Assembly: GCF_002101585.1 (NCBI RefSeq)
Contig: NZ_LQOT01000042.1
Coordinates: forward strand, 78,529 to 142,528
Direction of reading: 5' to 3'
Origin: Mycolicibacter engbaekii
GTDB taxonomy: Bacteria > Actinomycetota > Actinomycetes > Mycobacteriales > Mycobacteriaceae
DNA: 64,000 bases
Shown here in pieces: positions 28,017 to 39,833 of the stretch. Under the pieces are notes generated by a model. That model was not told the origin of the DNA and did not search any database. It saw nothing but the letters and a program-made list of their open reading frames with translations. The translations under genes were made by a program, and so were the position numbers. How positions within the stretch are numbered: the stretch's first letter is position 1; each line of letters opens with the position of its first letter.

Positions 28017-29465
28017 ATGAGCGCGTCGGACGTTGTCGGCACCGCCCAGATCGGCGTGACCGGACTGGCCGTCATGGGATCCAACATCGCGCGCAACTTC
28101 GCCCGGCACGGCTACACCGTGGCACTGCACAACCGTTCGGTCGCCAAAACCGACGCCCTACTGCAGGCCCACGGGTCCGAGGGCAACTTCGTCCGCAGCG
28201 AGACGATTCCGGAATTTCTTGCCGCCCTTGAGAAGCCCCGCCGGGTGCTGATCATGGTCAAGGCCGGCGACGCCACCGACGCGGTCATCAACGAGCTCGC
28301 CGATGCGATGGAGCCCGGCGACATCATCATCGACGGCGGTAACGCGCTCTACACCGACACCATCCGGCGGGAGAAGGCGATGGCCGCGCGCGGCCTGCAC
28401 TTCGTCGGGGCCGGTATCTCCGGCGGCGAGGAGGGCGCGCTGAACGGACCGTCGATCATGCCGGGCGGCCCCAAGGAGTCCTACGAGTCGCTGGGCCCGC
28501 TGCTGGAGGAGATCTCCGCCCACGTCGACGGGGTGCCCTGCTGTACCCACATCGGGCCCGACGGCGCCGGACACTTCGTCAAGATGGTGCACAACGGCAT
28601 CGAATACTCCGACATGCAGCTCATCGGCGAGGCCTACCAGCTGCTGCGCGACGGTCTCGGGCTTTCCGCACCGCAGATCGCTGAGGTGTTCACCGAGTGG
28701 AACGCCGGCGATTTGGACAGCTACCTGGTGGAGATCACCGCCGAGGTGCTGCGGCAGGTGGATGCCAAGACCGGCAAGCCGCTGGTGGATGTGATCGTCG
28801 ATGAGGCCGAACAGAAGGGCACCGGGCGCTGGACGGTGAAGTCCGCTTTGGACCTGGGAGTGCCCGTCACCGGCATCGCCGAGGCGGTGTTCGCCCGGGC
28901 GCTGTCTGGCTCGGTCGCCCAGCGCCGCGCCGCGGTGGGCCTGGCCGCCGGCACCCTGGGCGCGCGCCCGTCGGACGCGGCTCAGTTCACCGAAGACGTC
29001 CGCCAGGCCCTCTACGCCTCCAAGATCGTCGCTTATGCGCAGGGCTTCAACCAGATTCAGGCCGGCAGCGCCGAGTACGGCTGGAACGTCGCGCCCGGCG
29101 ACCTCGCCACGATCTGGCGGGGCGGCTGCATCATCCGCGCCAAGTTCCTCAACCGGATCAAAGAGGCCTTCGACACCGATCCCGAGTTGGTGAGCCTGCT
29201 CGCCGCGCCGTATTTCCGCAGCGCGGTGGAGGACGCCATCGACTGCTGGCGCCGGGTGGTGGTGACCGCGACACAGCTGGGCATCCCCGTCCCGGGCTTC
29301 GCCTCGGCGCTGTCGTACTACGACGGGCTGCGGACCGAACGGCTGCCGGCCGCCCTGACCCAGGCCCAGCGGGACTTCTTCGGCGCCCACAGCTACGGCC
29401 GGGTGGATGCGCCGGGCAAGTACCACACCCTGTGGAGCGGCGACCGCAGCGAAGTGCCGGTCTAG
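28017..29465 (+). CDS. gnd1: 6-phosphogluconate dehydrogenase, decarboxylating
   Basis: 482 aa, full-length dimeric type. NADP site IGVTGLAVMGSNIARNFARHGYTVALHNRS (about 11-40); substrate loop GAGISGGEEGALNGPSIMPGG (about 129-149); catalytic Lys in GHFVKMVHNGIEYSDMQLIGEAY (about 184-206); IIRAKFLNRIKEAF and the C-terminal LPAALTQAQRDFFGAHSYGR. It converts 6-phosphogluconate to ribulose-5-P, CO2 and NAD(P)H. A GAAAGGCGAAC ribosome site precedes the ATG. Convergent with the hydrolase by four bases. Confidence 0.97.
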   Translation: MSASDVVGTAQIGVTGLAVMGSNIARNFARHGYTVALHNRSVAKTDALLQAHGSEGNFVRSETIPEFLAALEKPRRVLIMVKAGDATDAVINELADAMEPGDIIIDGGNALYTDTIRREKAMAARGLHFVGAGISGGEEGALNGPSIMPGGPKESYESLGPLLEEISAHVDGVPCCTHIGPDGAGHFVKMVHNGIEYSDMQLIGEAYQLLRDGLGLSAPQIAEVFTEWNAGDLDSYLVEITAEVLRQVDAKTGKPLVDVIVDEAEQKGTGRWTVKSALDLGVPVTGIAEAVFARALSGSVAQRRAAVGLAAGTLGARPSDAAQFTEDVRQALYASKIVAYAQGFNQIQAGSAEYGWNVAPGDLATIWRGGCIIRAKFLNRIKEAFDTDPELVSLLAAPYFRSAVEDAIDCWRRVVVTATQLGIPVPGFASALSYYDGLRTERLPAALTQAQRDFFGAHSYGRVDAPGKYHTLWSGDRSEVPV

Positions 29466-29469
29466 GCGG

Positions 29470-30354
29470 CTAAACCAGCAGCCGCAGTACCGCCTCGGTG
29501 AAGGCCCGCGGGTCCTCGATCTGCGGATAGTGGCCCAGCCCGGGCAACTCGACGACCTCGGCGGCGGGGCGTAGCTCGCGCAGCCCGTCCAGCACGTTGG
29601 TGGTCGCGACCGGGTCGCGCAGGCCCCACACGAAGCCCAGCGGTTTGGGCCAGTCCCGCACCGCGCCATGCCAGCGCTGCGCGTAGCGCACCCGCTCGTT
29701 GAGATAGGCCGAGAGCAGGTGCATGATCCGGTTTCCGCCGTTGTGCGCCAACAGCGCCCACTGCGCGGCGCCTTCCTCGGCGGTCAGCGGATGATCCGGG
29801 CTGAACAGCCGGCCGAAGCCGCGGACGAAGCCGCGCTGATTGGGCAGCAGGGCCGCGATGGCCCCGAAGGGGCTGCGCAGCAGCTTCTGGCTCGGCCGCA
29901 GGCTGGCCCGCTCCAGGATCACACTGCCGTTGGCCAGCACCGCGCGACGCAGATCGAAGCTCAGCGTGCCGTCGATGTCGCGGGCCAGCAGTTCGGTGGT
30001 CACCGACGTGCCCATGTCGTGACCGAGCAGCACCACCGGACCGGTGGTGTTCGATGCCACCACCTGCTCCACCAGGTCGGCCTGTTCGAACAGGCTGTAG
30101 CGGTGCGGGCGCGGCTTGTCCGACAGCCCGAACCCGAGGAAATCCATGGTCAGCCAGGACCGGCCGGCCAGCCGCTGCACCATCGCGCGGTAGTCATAGG
30201 AGCTGGACGGAAAACCGTGCAGCAGTAGCACGGTCGGCCCGTCCCCCTCCCCTGATCGGACGAACACCCGACCCGCGGTACTACTCATCCAGCGGCCGCC
30301 GTCTTGCCACTCCCGCACACCGGCGGGCAACGCCGTATTTTTCATCGCGGTCAT
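29470..30354 (-). CDS. Alpha/beta hydrolase (haloalkane dehalogenase/MEST-like)
   Basis: 294 aa. Oxyanion region VLLLHGFPSSSYDYRAMVQRL (about 42-62), nucleophile elbow LLGHDMGTSV with Asp rather than Ser (about 109-118), acid in WGLRDPV (about 244) and His in GLGHYPQIEDP (about 274). An Asp nucleophile is typical of haloalkane dehalogenases and epoxide hydrolases. MDFLGFGLSDKPRPHRYSLFEQADLVEQV closely resembles the MEST-like subgroup. The two genes flanking it, gnd1 and guaB1, are neighbours in my recollection of M. tuberculosis, so this looks like an insertion or a lost gene. Confidence 0.85.
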   Translation of the reverse strand: MTAMKNTALPAGVREWQDGGRWMSSTAGRVFVRSGEGDGPTVLLLHGFPSSSYDYRAMVQRLAGRSWLTMDFLGFGLSDKPRPHRYSLFEQADLVEQVVASNTTGPVVLLGHDMGTSVTTELLARDIDGTLSFDLRRAVLANGSVILERASLRPSQKLLRSPFGAIAALLPNQRGFVRGFGRLFSPDHPLTAEEGAAQWALLAHNGGNRIMHLLSAYLNERVRYAQRWHGAVRDWPKPLGFVWGLRDPVATTNVLDGLRELRPAAEVVELPGLGHYPQIEDPRAFTEAVLRLLV

Positions 30355-30620
30355 TCTGCGACACCTGGCGGACCGGCACGCGCAGATCGGCCGGCGACGC
30401 GCCGGACTCCTTCGCCGACCGGCCGCTCGCGCCGGGGCCCGCGAAGGTCCGGGGACGGAGTCATTCGGGCGGCGACGCGCGGGCTGCGGCGTCAGGTGGT
30501 GCGGGTGCTCGCGCTGGCGGTAGCGTGGCTGACCGGACCGATACGCTGTGGCCCGGCGGGTGCCGGAGTCCGGCGCACGACGTGTGGAGGCGAACAGATG
30601 GGCTCGTCGGAACCCGATAA

Positions 30621-32075
<1,455 letters not shown>

Positions 32076-32154
32076 GACCGATGGGTCCGGGCACACAGCT
32101 GGGCTGCCGCGCACCGCATGGCGCGCGCGGCGGCGACGATGCGGGGACGCCGCC

Positions 32155-33501
32155 ATGAGCCTCGCCGTCACACTGGCCAGCCTGCTGGCGTTCGCGGTCC
32201 TGACCTTGGGCACCGCGGTGTTCGTGGCCGCCGAGTTCTCCCTGACCACCCTGGAACGCAGCGTCGTGGACGCCAACGCTGCGCGTGGTGGCCGCCGCGA
32301 CGCCTACATCCAAGACGCCCACCGCACGTTGTCCTTCCAGCTGTCCGGTGCCCAGTTGGGCATCTCGATCACCACACTGGCCATGGGCTACCTGGCCGAA
32401 CCGGTGCTGGCCCGGTGGCTGCGCCCCCCGTTGACGGCGGTGGGCCTGTCCGACCGGGCGGCGTCGGGCGTCGCGCTGGTCGCTGCCCTGGTGATCGCGA
32501 CGTCGGTGTCCATGGTCTTCGGCGAGCTGGTGCCCAAGAACCTGGCCGTGGCGCGACCGCTGCAGACCGCCCGGGCGACGGCCGGCCCCCAGCTGTTGTT
32601 CTCCCGGGTGTTCGCGATCGCGATCAAAATGACCAACGGCACAGCCAACCGCATCCTGCGACGGTTGGGGATCGAGCCCGCCGACCGGCTGGCGTCGGCG
32701 CGCTCCGCGCGTGAGTTGGCTTCGCTGGTGCGCAATTCGGCGCGCAGCGGTGCCCTCGATCCCGCCACGGCCGCGTTGGTGGAGGGTTCGCTGCGGTTCG
32801 GCGCCCTGACCGCCGAAGAGCTGATGACGCCGCGGTCCAAGATCGTGAGCCTGCAGGCCGGTGACACCGTCGCCGACCTGGCCGCAGCCGCCATCGACAC
32901 CGGTTTCTCGAAGTTTCCGGTGGTCGACGGCGATCTGGACGCCACGGTCGGCATCGTCCACGTCAAACAGGTGCTGGCGGTAGCCGTCGCCGACCGGGCA
33001 TCGACCCCGCTGCGGGTCGTGACCACGCCGGTCGCGGTGGTGCCGTCGACCCTCGACGGCGACGCGGTGATGGAACAGATCGCCGCCAACGGCCAACAGG
33101 TGGCCATGGTCGTCGACGAATACGGCGGCACCGCGGGCATGGTCACCGTCGAGGACCTCATCGAGGAGATCGTCGGCGATGTCCGCGACGAGCACGACGA
33201 TGCCACCCCGGACGTCGTGGCCGCCGGCGGCGGCTGGCAGGTCTCGGGGCTGTTGCGGATCGACGAGGTGGCCGCCGCCACCGGCTACCGCGCGCCGGAA
33301 GGCTCCTACGAGACCATCGGCGGACTGGTGTTGCAGGAACTCGGCCACATTCCGGCGGCCGGCGAGACCGTCGAGCTGACGGCGTTCGAGCCCGACGAGC
33401 TCTCCGCCCACCCGCCGCGCTGGCTGGCCCGGGTGGTCCGCATGGAGGGCCACCGCATCGACCTGCTGGTGCTCACCCGACTGGGGCGTGCCGATGGCTG
33501 A
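32155..33501 (+). CDS. CNNM/HlyC-CorC-type membrane protein with CBS pair (first of two)
   Basis: 448 aa. DUF21 membrane domain: four hydrophobic segments from [28 protein letters not shown] (about 2-30), [21 protein letters not shown] and [17 protein letters not shown] (about 120-137). A CBS pair (about 220-345, with [14 protein letters not shown] and [23 protein letters not shown]), and a CorC_HlyC domain at about 350-440. The family moves Mg2+/Co2+ or helps resistance to it. Rv1842c-like. It overlaps the next, similar gene by eight bases. Confidence 0.9.
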   Translation: MSLAVTLASLLAFAVLTLGTAVFVAAEFSLTTLERSVVDANAARGGRRDAYIQDAHRTLSFQLSGAQLGISITTLAMGYLAEPVLARWLRPPLTAVGLSDRAASGVALVAALVIATSVSMVFGELVPKNLAVARPLQTARATAGPQLLFSRVFAIAIKMTNGTANRILRRLGIEPADRLASARSARELASLVRNSARSGALDPATAALVEGSLRFGALTAEELMTPRSKIVSLQAGDTVADLAAAAIDTGFSKFPVVDGDLDATVGIVHVKQVLAVAVADRASTPLRVVTTPVAVVPSTLDGDAVMEQIAANGQQVAMVVDEYGGTAGMVTVEDLIEEIVGDVRDEHDDATPDVVAAGGGWQVSGLLRIDEVAAATGYRAPEGSYETIGGLVLQELGHIPAAGETVELTAFEPDELSAHPPRWLARVVRMEGHRIDLLVLTRLGRADG

Positions 33502-34555
33502 TCTGCTCAACATCGCGCTGACCGTGCTGCTGATCGCGGCGAACGCCTTCTTCGTCGCCGCCGAGTTCGCGCTGATATCGGCACGGCGCGACCGGCTCGA
33601 GGCGCTGGCCGAGCAGGGCAGGCAGAGCGCGGTCACGGTGATCCGCGCCGGTGAGCAACTGTCCCGGATGCTGGCCGGGGCGCAGTTGGGCGTCACCGTG
33701 TGCTCGATCCTGCTGGGCCGCATCGGTGAGCCGACGGTCGCCTACCTGCTCGAGCCGGCGTTCCGGCTGGCCGGAATCCCCGACGCGCTGCTGCACACGG
33801 TGGCGTTCGTCGTCGCGCTGACGATCGTGGTGATTCTGCATCTGCTGTTCGGCGAGATGGTGCCCAAGAACATCGCCCTGGCCGGGCCCGAGACGGCGGC
33901 GATGCTGCTGATCCCGCCGTACCTGGTCTACATGGCGGCTGCCCGGCCTTTCATCGTCTTCTACAACTGGTGCGCCAACGTCACCCTGCGCGCCATGCGG
34001 ATCGAGCCCAAGGACGAGCTGGAGATCACGGTGTCCACCGTCGAGTTGAGCGAGATGATCGCCGAATCGGTCTCGGCGGGACTGCTCGACCTCGAGGAGT
34101 ACACCCGGTTGACCCGCGCCCTGCAGATCCGCACCCGGGTGGTCGCCGATGTCGCGCTGCCGATCGGCGATGTCCGCGCCGTGCCGGTCGCGGCCGTCGG
34201 CCAGGGTCCCACGGTGGCCGCGATCGAGCAGGCCTTCGCCGCGACCGGCTACTCCCGGTTCCCGGTCGTCGACCAGGGTGAATTCGTCGGCTACCTGCAC
34301 ATCAAGGACGTGTTGCTCAACGAGACCTCGGCCGGGGCCGGCGGCGGCGCCGTCGTCGACGTCGCCGCCATCCGGCCGCTGCCGCGCGTCCCGGCCTCGC
34401 TGCCGTTGGCCGATGCGCTGTCACGGCTGCGCCGCAGCAAAAGCCACCTGGCGCTGGCGGTCAGCGACGACGGCGTCGCGGTGGCCATGGTGACGCTGGA
34501 GGATCTCGTGCAGGACGTCGTCGGCACCGTCCGCGACGGGACGCACCGTGTTTGA
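33494..34555 (+). CDS. CNNM/HlyC-CorC-type membrane protein with CBS pair (second, shorter)
   Basis: 353 aa from ATG 33494 (GTG 33488 also possible). Same DUF21 fold: [37 protein letters not shown] (about 5-42), [21 protein letters not shown] and [17 protein letters not shown]. The CBS pair is at about 190-340; the C-terminal CorC_HlyC domain of its neighbour is missing. The overlapping start with the upstream gene indicates a heterodimer encoded by one operon. Rv1841c-like. Confidence 0.88.
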   Translation: MADLLNIALTVLLIAANAFFVAAEFALISARRDRLEALAEQGRQSAVTVIRAGEQLSRMLAGAQLGVTVCSILLGRIGEPTVAYLLEPAFRLAGIPDALLHTVAFVVALTIVVILHLLFGEMVPKNIALAGPETAAMLLIPPYLVYMAAARPFIVFYNWCANVTLRAMRIEPKDELEITVSTVELSEMIAESVSAGLLDLEEYTRLTRALQIRTRVVADVALPIGDVRAVPVAAVGQGPTVAAIEQAFAATGYSRFPVVDQGEFVGYLHIKDVLLNETSAGAGGGAVVDVAAIRPLPRVPASLPLADALSRLRRSKSHLALAVSDDGVAVAMVTLEDLVQDVVGTVRDGTHRV

Positions 34556-35432
34556 CCTGGCTGAACCGACGCTGGAGGCGTTGCAGTGGCAGGCCCGCGC
34601 GCAGGCCTACCGGCAACGCCTGGACCGCTTCCTGCCTCCGCTGCTGCAGCGGATCGCGACCGGCGACCCGGTGCCGGCATTCCTGTTCAGCTACTACAGT
34701 CTGCGGCCGGCGCAGCTGCGCTGGTGGAACCCCGGTTACGGGGTGCGGCTGGCCGGGGCGGCGGCACTGCAGGACTACCGCGGACGCCGCGGCTACGCGG
34801 TGCACGACGGCGGGGTCGGTGTGGCCGCCGGATACCTGCGTGAGCGCGCCGACACCGTGCGGTTCGTCGCGCGGCTGCTGCGCGCCTGCGGGCAGCGGCC
34901 CGCGCAGCTCAACTGCTTCGGGCTGCACGAGTGGGCCATGGTGTATCGCCGCGCGGCCCACCAGTCCGTCCGGCACGAGCACGTTCCGCTGCGGCTGCCC
35001 GCCGTCGAGGTGGACCGTGTTGTGGAGGCAACACCGTTGCGCTGCACTCATTTCGACGCGTTCCGGTTCTTCACCCCCGCGGCGGCACCGCGCAACGCCG
35101 GGACGCCCACCCGGTCCACCCAGATCGACTGGGAGCAGCCGGGATGCCTGCACGCGAACATGGACCTCTACAAGTGGTGCTACAAGTTGGGGCCGCTGAT
35201 CGAATCCGAACTGCTGCTGGACTGCCTGCAGCTGGCAGCGGCGGCACGCGAAATCGACATGCGGGCCAGCCCGTATGACCTGAGCGACTACGGCTATGCG
35301 CCGATCGCCATCGAGAACGCGGCGGGCCGCGCGGAATATGTCCGTCGCCAAGGTGAGATCGCCCAGCGCGCCGCACCGTTGCGGGCGACGCTGCTGGCCC
35401 GCTGCGAGCAGCTGATCGACAGATGCGAATAG
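34548..35432 (+). CDS. Conserved actinobacterial protein of unknown function
   Basis: 294 aa from GTG 34548, overlapping the preceding stop by eight bases, so co-translated with the CNNM pair. No domain I can name with confidence. Conserved-looking blocks include FLFSYYSLRPAQLRWWNPGYGV (about 46-67), LNCFGLHEWAMVYR (about 120-133), HFDAFRFFTP, CLHANMDLYKWCYKLGPLIESELLLDC (about 200-226) and AREIDMRASPYDLSDYGY. Similar proteins are sometimes labelled '3-methyladenine DNA glycosylase' in databases, but I see no helix-hairpin-helix or known glycosylase motif. Many conserved Trp, His and Asp suggest an enzyme. Confidence 0.7.
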   Translation: MFDLAEPTLEALQWQARAQAYRQRLDRFLPPLLQRIATGDPVPAFLFSYYSLRPAQLRWWNPGYGVRLAGAAALQDYRGRRGYAVHDGGVGVAAGYLRERADTVRFVARLLRACGQRPAQLNCFGLHEWAMVYRRAAHQSVRHEHVPLRLPAVEVDRVVEATPLRCTHFDAFRFFTPAAAPRNAGTPTRSTQIDWEQPGCLHANMDLYKWCYKLGPLIESELLLDCLQLAAAAREIDMRASPYDLSDYGYAPIAIENAAGRAEYVRRQGEIAQRAAPLRATLLARCEQLIDRCE

Positions 35433-35481
35433 CCTCGCTACCTGCCGGTAGGGTGGTAGATCGGCTAAGAGGGAGGAAATC

Positions 35482-37677
35482 ATGACAGAACGGGTGTCGG
35501 TGGGCGGCTTACGGGTCGCACGCGTGCTGTATGACTTCATCACCGATGAGGCCCTGCCGGGCACCGGTGTCGACCCCGACAGCTTCTGGGCCGGCGTGGA
35601 CAAGGTCGTCACCGATCTGACCCCCAAGAACCAGGAGCTGCTGGCACGTCGCGATGAACTGCAGGCCCAGATCGACAAGTGGCACCGGCATCGGGTGATC
35701 GAACCGCTGGACACCGAGGCGTACCGGGCCTTCCTCACCGAGATCGGGTACCTGCTGCCCGAACCCGAGGACTTCGCGGTCACCACGGCCGGTGTCGACG
35801 ACGAGATCGCGGTGCAGGCCGGCCCGCAGCTGGTGGTCCCGGTGCTCAACGCCCGGTTTGCGCTCAACGCCGCCAACGCACGCTGGGGATCGCTGTACGA
35901 CGCGCTGTATGGAACCGACGTGATCAGCGAGGAGGACGGGGCGCACAAGGGCACGTCCTACAACCCGGTGCGCGGCGAGAAGGTGATCGCCTATGCCCGG
36001 CAGTTCCTCGAGCATGCCGTGCCACTGACCACCGGCAGCTGGACCGAGGTCAAGAGCTTCGCGGTCAAGGACGCCGAGCTGGTGGTCACGCTGGCCGACG
36101 ACGTGGCCACCACCATCGGCGCGCCCACCGAGTTCATCGGCTACACCGGGGACGCCGAGACGCCGTCGTCGGTGCTGCTGTCCCACCACGGCCTGCGCAT
36201 CGAGATCCTGATCGACCCGGAGTCGCCGATCGGTTCCACCGACCCCGCCGGCATCAAAGACGTGGTGCTGGAGTCGGCGGTCACCACGATCATGGACTTC
36301 GAGGACTCGGTGGCCGCGGTCGATGCCGAGGACAAGGTGCTCGGCTACCGCAACTGGCTGGGCCTCAACCGCGGCGACCTGGCCGAGCAGGTCGACAAGG
36401 GCGGCGAGACCTTCACGCGCACCCTGGCCGCCGACCGCGAGTTCACCGCCCCGGACGGGGGCACGGTGACGCTGCCGGGCCGCAGCCTGATGTTCGTCCG
36501 CAACGTCGGTCACCTGATGACCAACGACGCCATCGTCAACACCGCCGACGGCGAGAGCACCGAGGTGTTCGAGGGCATCCAGGACGCGTTGTTCACCGGG
36601 CTCATCGCCGTGCACGGGCTGACCGCGTCCGAGGAGAACGGACCGCTGACCAACAGCCGCACCGGCTCGATCTACATCGTCAAACCGAAGATGCACGGGC
36701 CGGACGAGGTCGCCTTCACGGCCGAGTTGTTCAGCCGGGTCGAAGACGTGCTGGGGCTGCCGCAGAAGACCCTCAAGATCGGCATTATGGACGAGGAGCG
36801 GCGCACCACGGTCAACCTGCGCGCGTGCATCAAGGCCGCCGCCGACCGGGTGGTGTTCATCAACACCGGCTTCCTGGACCGCACCGGCGACGAGATCCAC
36901 ACCTCGATGGAGGCCGGGCCCATGGTGCGCAAGGCCAACATGAAGTCCCAGCCGTGGATCCTGGCCTACGAGGACAACAACGTCGACGCGGGATTGGCCA
37001 CCGGACTTCCCGGCCACGCCCAGATCGGCAAGGGCATGTGGGCCATGACCGACCTGATGGCCGACATGGTGGCGCAGAAGATCGCCCACCCCCGCTCGGG
37101 GGCGAGCACCGCATGGGTGCCCTCGCCCACCGCCGCCACCCTGCACGCGATGCACTACCACCAGGTGGACGTCTTCGAGGTGCAGCGGGAACTGGCCGGA
37201 GAACGGCGGGCAACTCTCGATCAGCTGCTGACCATCCCGCTCTCCGAGGGCCTGGCCTGGGCGCCCGACGAGATCCGCGAAGAGGTGGACAACAACTGCC
37301 AGTCGATCCTGGGCTATGTGGTGCGCTGGATCGACCAGGGCGTGGGCTGCTCGAAGGTCCCCGACATCCACGATGTGGCGCTGATGGAAGACCGTGCCAC
37401 CCTGCGTATTTCGTCGCAGTTGCTGGCGAACTGGTTGCGCCACGGGGTGATCACCGCCGAAGACGTGCAGTCGAGCCTGGAGCGAATGGCCCCCGCGGTG
37501 GACCGTCAGAACGCCGGTGACGCCAACTACCGGCCGATGGCACCGGACTTCGAATCCAGCATCGCGTTCGCGGCCGCGCGCGAGCTGATCCTGTCCGGGA
37601 CCACACAGCCCAACGGCTACACCGAGCCGATCCTGCACCGGCGCCGGCGGGAGTTCAAAGCCCAGGCCGGTGTCTGA
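35482..37677 (+). CDS. glcB: Malate synthase G
   Basis: 731 aa, the full isoform G length. Active-site regions: [24 protein letters not shown] (about 261-284), [17 protein letters not shown] (Arg catalytic region, about 333-349), [37 protein letters not shown] (about 435-452), [21 protein letters not shown] and a C-terminal [14 protein letters not shown] block holding the catalytic Asp loop. It condenses glyoxylate with acetyl-CoA to malate. A GAGGGAGG ribosome site precedes the ATG. Upstream partners are unrelated, so expression is probably independent. Confidence 0.97.
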   Translation: MTERVSVGGLRVARVLYDFITDEALPGTGVDPDSFWAGVDKVVTDLTPKNQELLARRDELQAQIDKWHRHRVIEPLDTEAYRAFLTEIGYLLPEPEDFAVTTAGVDDEIAVQAGPQLVVPVLNARFALNAANARWGSLYDALYGTDVISEEDGAHKGTSYNPVRGEKVIAYARQFLEHAVPLTTGSWTEVKSFAVKDAELVVTLADDVATTIGAPTEFIGYTGDAETPSSVLLSHHGLRIEILIDPESPIGSTDPAGIKDVVLESAVTTIMDFEDSVAAVDAEDKVLGYRNWLGLNRGDLAEQVDKGGETFTRTLAADREFTAPDGGTVTLPGRSLMFVRNVGHLMTNDAIVNTADGESTEVFEGIQDALFTGLIAVHGLTASEENGPLTNSRTGSIYIVKPKMHGPDEVAFTAELFSRVEDVLGLPQKTLKIGIMDEERRTTVNLRACIKAAADRVVFINTGFLDRTGDEIHTSMEAGPMVRKANMKSQPWILAYEDNNVDAGLATGLPGHAQIGKGMWAMTDLMADMVAQKIAHPRSGASTAWVPSPTAATLHAMHYHQVDVFEVQRELAGERRATLDQLLTIPLSEGLAWAPDEIREEVDNNCQSILGYVVRWIDQGVGCSKVPDIHDVALMEDRATLRISSQLLANWLRHGVITAEDVQSSLERMAPAVDRQNAGDANYRPMAPDFESSIAFAAARELILSGTTQPNGYTEPILHRRRREFKAQAGV

Positions 37678-37739
37678 CCCGACACCGATCCGAATGACCG
37701 TGGCCGGACAACCGGCCAGGCGGAGAGGACGCAGCCACT

Positions 37740-39833
37740 GTGGGTAGGCACAGTTTGCCCGGCCCGGACGATTCCGACGACGAGCCCTTCGGACCCGCTG
37801 GTTCGGACGACTACGGCGACGACGCCGGGTTCAGCGACCATTCGTTCGACAGTTACGCCGATCCGGACGACGACGACTACGTCGACGACTATCACGAGGC
37901 GTACTTCGACGAGCCCTTCTCGGGCGAGACCGGCTATGACGCCGGGCCGCAACCCGGCGATGCCGACCCGGCTCAATACATGCGCCGCGGCGCCGCCGAC
38001 GAGCAGTCGCGGTATCGGACCGGGCCTTTCGGTGCCATCGCCGGGCAGTCCGTTGCCGAGTCCGACGACGACGACCCGGGCGGTGGGCACCGCAATCTCG
38101 ACCGGTGGCGCCGGCATCGTAACGACTCCGGACCGCGCGGTGTCAGCGTCGGTGTGATCGCCGCGCTGGTCACCGTGGTCGTCGTGGTGGGCGCGGTGAT
38201 CCTGTGGCGCTTCTTCGGCAATTCGCTGTCGCATCGCTCGGCGATCGCCGCCCGCAGCTGCGCCGCCGGCGACCTGGCCGTCGCCGTCGTGGCGGATCCG
38301 TCGATCGCCGACGACGTACAGGGATTCGCCGACCGGTTCAACAAGACCGCCAAGCCGATCGGCGACCGCTGTGTGTCGGTGCAGGTCAAGCCGGCCGATT
38401 CCGATGCCGTGGTCAGCGGCTTCCTCGGCGACTGGCCGGCCCAGCTCGGCCAGCGTCCGGCGCTGTGGATTCCCGGCAGCTCCATCTCCGCGGCCCGGTT
38501 GAAGACCGCCGCCGGCGCCGAGACGGTCAGCGACAGCCGGTCGCTGGTCACCTCGCCGGTGCTGCTGGCGGTTACTCCGCAGCTCAAAAGCGCGCTGCAG
38601 AAGCAGAGTTGGGCCGGCCTGCCGGACCTGCAGACCGACCCGGACGCGCTGGGCCCACTCGGCCTGGCCGGGTGGGGCTCGCTGCGGCTGGCGCTGCCCA
38701 TCGACGGCAACGGCGACGCCGCATTCCTGGCCGGTGAGGCAGTGGCGGCCGGCGCCGTCCCCAAGGGCGCCCCGGCCACCGACGGAGTCGGGGCGGTGCA
38801 CCGGCTTGCCGGCGGACAGCCGAAACTTGTCGACGCGTCACTTGCCGAGGCGATGAATGTCCTTCTGCGCCCGGGAAATCCGGCGGCCTCTCCGGTGCAT
38901 GCGGTGGTGACCACCGAACAGCAGCTGTTCACCCGGGGCAAGTCGCTGTCCGACCCGGCCACCACGCTGGGTTCTTGGCGGCCGCCGGGGCCGGTGCCGG
39001 TCGCCGACTACCCCACCGTGTTGCTGGCCGGCTCCTGGCTGTCTCAGGAACAGGTCAGTGCCGCCAGCGAATTCGCCCGCTTCGCCCGCAAACCCGACCA
39101 GCTCGCCGAGCTGGCCAAGGCCGGCTTCCGGGTCGAGGGCGTCGCACCCCCGAGCAGTGACGTCACCGGGTTCCCCGCGGTGCCGGACACCCTTTCGGTC
39201 GGTGACGACGCGACGCGCGCCGCGTTGGCCAACGCCCTGACCACCCTGCCGGGCAGCGCAGCGGTCACGCTCATGCTCGACCAGTCGATGACCACCGACG
39301 AGGGCGGCAAGAGCCGTTTGGCGCACGTGATCGCCGCACTGGATCGGCGCATCAAGGAGCTGGCCCCGAATTCGGCCGTGGGCCTGTGGACCTTCGACGG
39401 CACCGAGGGGCACAGTGTGGTCCCCGCCGGCCCGCTGGACGAGCCGCTCAACGACGCCACCCGGGCGGACACCTTGATCACCGAGCTCAACGAGCTCAGT
39501 TCGACACCCGGCGGTGCGGTGTCCTTCACGACGCTGCGCATGGTGTACAACCAGGCCCTGGCCAATTACCGCCCGGGACAGTCCAACTCGGTGCTCGTCA
39601 TCACCGCGGGCCCACACACCGACCGGACCCTGGACGGACCTGGGCTCGAGGAGTTCATTCGGACCACCACTGACCCGCAACGCCCCGTGGCCGTCAACGT
39701 CATCGACTTCGGCGCCGACGCCGATCAGGCGACCTGGCGGGCGGTGGCACAGCTGTCAGGCGGCACCTACCAGAACGTGCGCGCCGGTGACTCCCCCGAG
39801 CTCGGCGCAGCGCTGAACTCGCTGCTGGGTTAG
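37740..39833 (+). CDS. Membrane protein with VWA domain (Rv1836c-like)
   Basis: 697 aa from GTG 37740. Residues 1-130 are acidic and cytoplasmic (strings of Asp/Glu, for example DPDDDDYVDDYHE). One membrane helix about 135-158 (VSVGVIAALVTVVVVVGAVILW). The extracytoplasmic part begins with a periplasmic-binding-like region, then from about residue 505 a von Willebrand A domain with VTLMLDQSMTTDEGGKSRL (a MIDAS-like D-x-S) and AVGLWTFDG. Probably an envelope protein; binding partner unknown. It ends four bases into the convergent GjpA-like gene. Confidence 0.85.
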   Translation: MGRHSLPGPDDSDDEPFGPAGSDDYGDDAGFSDHSFDSYADPDDDDYVDDYHEAYFDEPFSGETGYDAGPQPGDADPAQYMRRGAADEQSRYRTGPFGAIAGQSVAESDDDDPGGGHRNLDRWRRHRNDSGPRGVSVGVIAALVTVVVVVGAVILWRFFGNSLSHRSAIAARSCAAGDLAVAVVADPSIADDVQGFADRFNKTAKPIGDRCVSVQVKPADSDAVVSGFLGDWPAQLGQRPALWIPGSSISAARLKTAAGAETVSDSRSLVTSPVLLAVTPQLKSALQKQSWAGLPDLQTDPDALGPLGLAGWGSLRLALPIDGNGDAAFLAGEAVAAGAVPKGAPATDGVGAVHRLAGGQPKLVDASLAEAMNVLLRPGNPAASPVHAVVTTEQQLFTRGKSLSDPATTLGSWRPPGPVPVADYPTVLLAGSWLSQEQVSAASEFARFARKPDQLAELAKAGFRVEGVAPPSSDVTGFPAVPDTLSVGDDATRAALANALTTLPGSAAVTLMLDQSMTTDEGGKSRLAHVIAALDRRIKELAPNSAVGLWTFDGTEGHSVVPAGPLDEPLNDATRADTLITELNELSSTPGGAVSFTTLRMVYNQALANYRPGQSNSVLVITAGPHTDRTLDGPGLEEFIRTTTDPQRPVAVNVIDFGADADQATWRAVAQLSGGTYQNVRAGDSPELGAALNSLLG

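Noticed and set aside
35509..37638. 709-aa frame antisense to malate synthase
   Set aside because: His/Gln/Arg-biased antisense reading of glcB with no family features.
37740..38157. Acidic N-terminus of the VWA protein as a separate small acidic gene
   Set aside because: The frame runs uninterrupted into the membrane helix and VWA domain, as in the family, so it is one protein.
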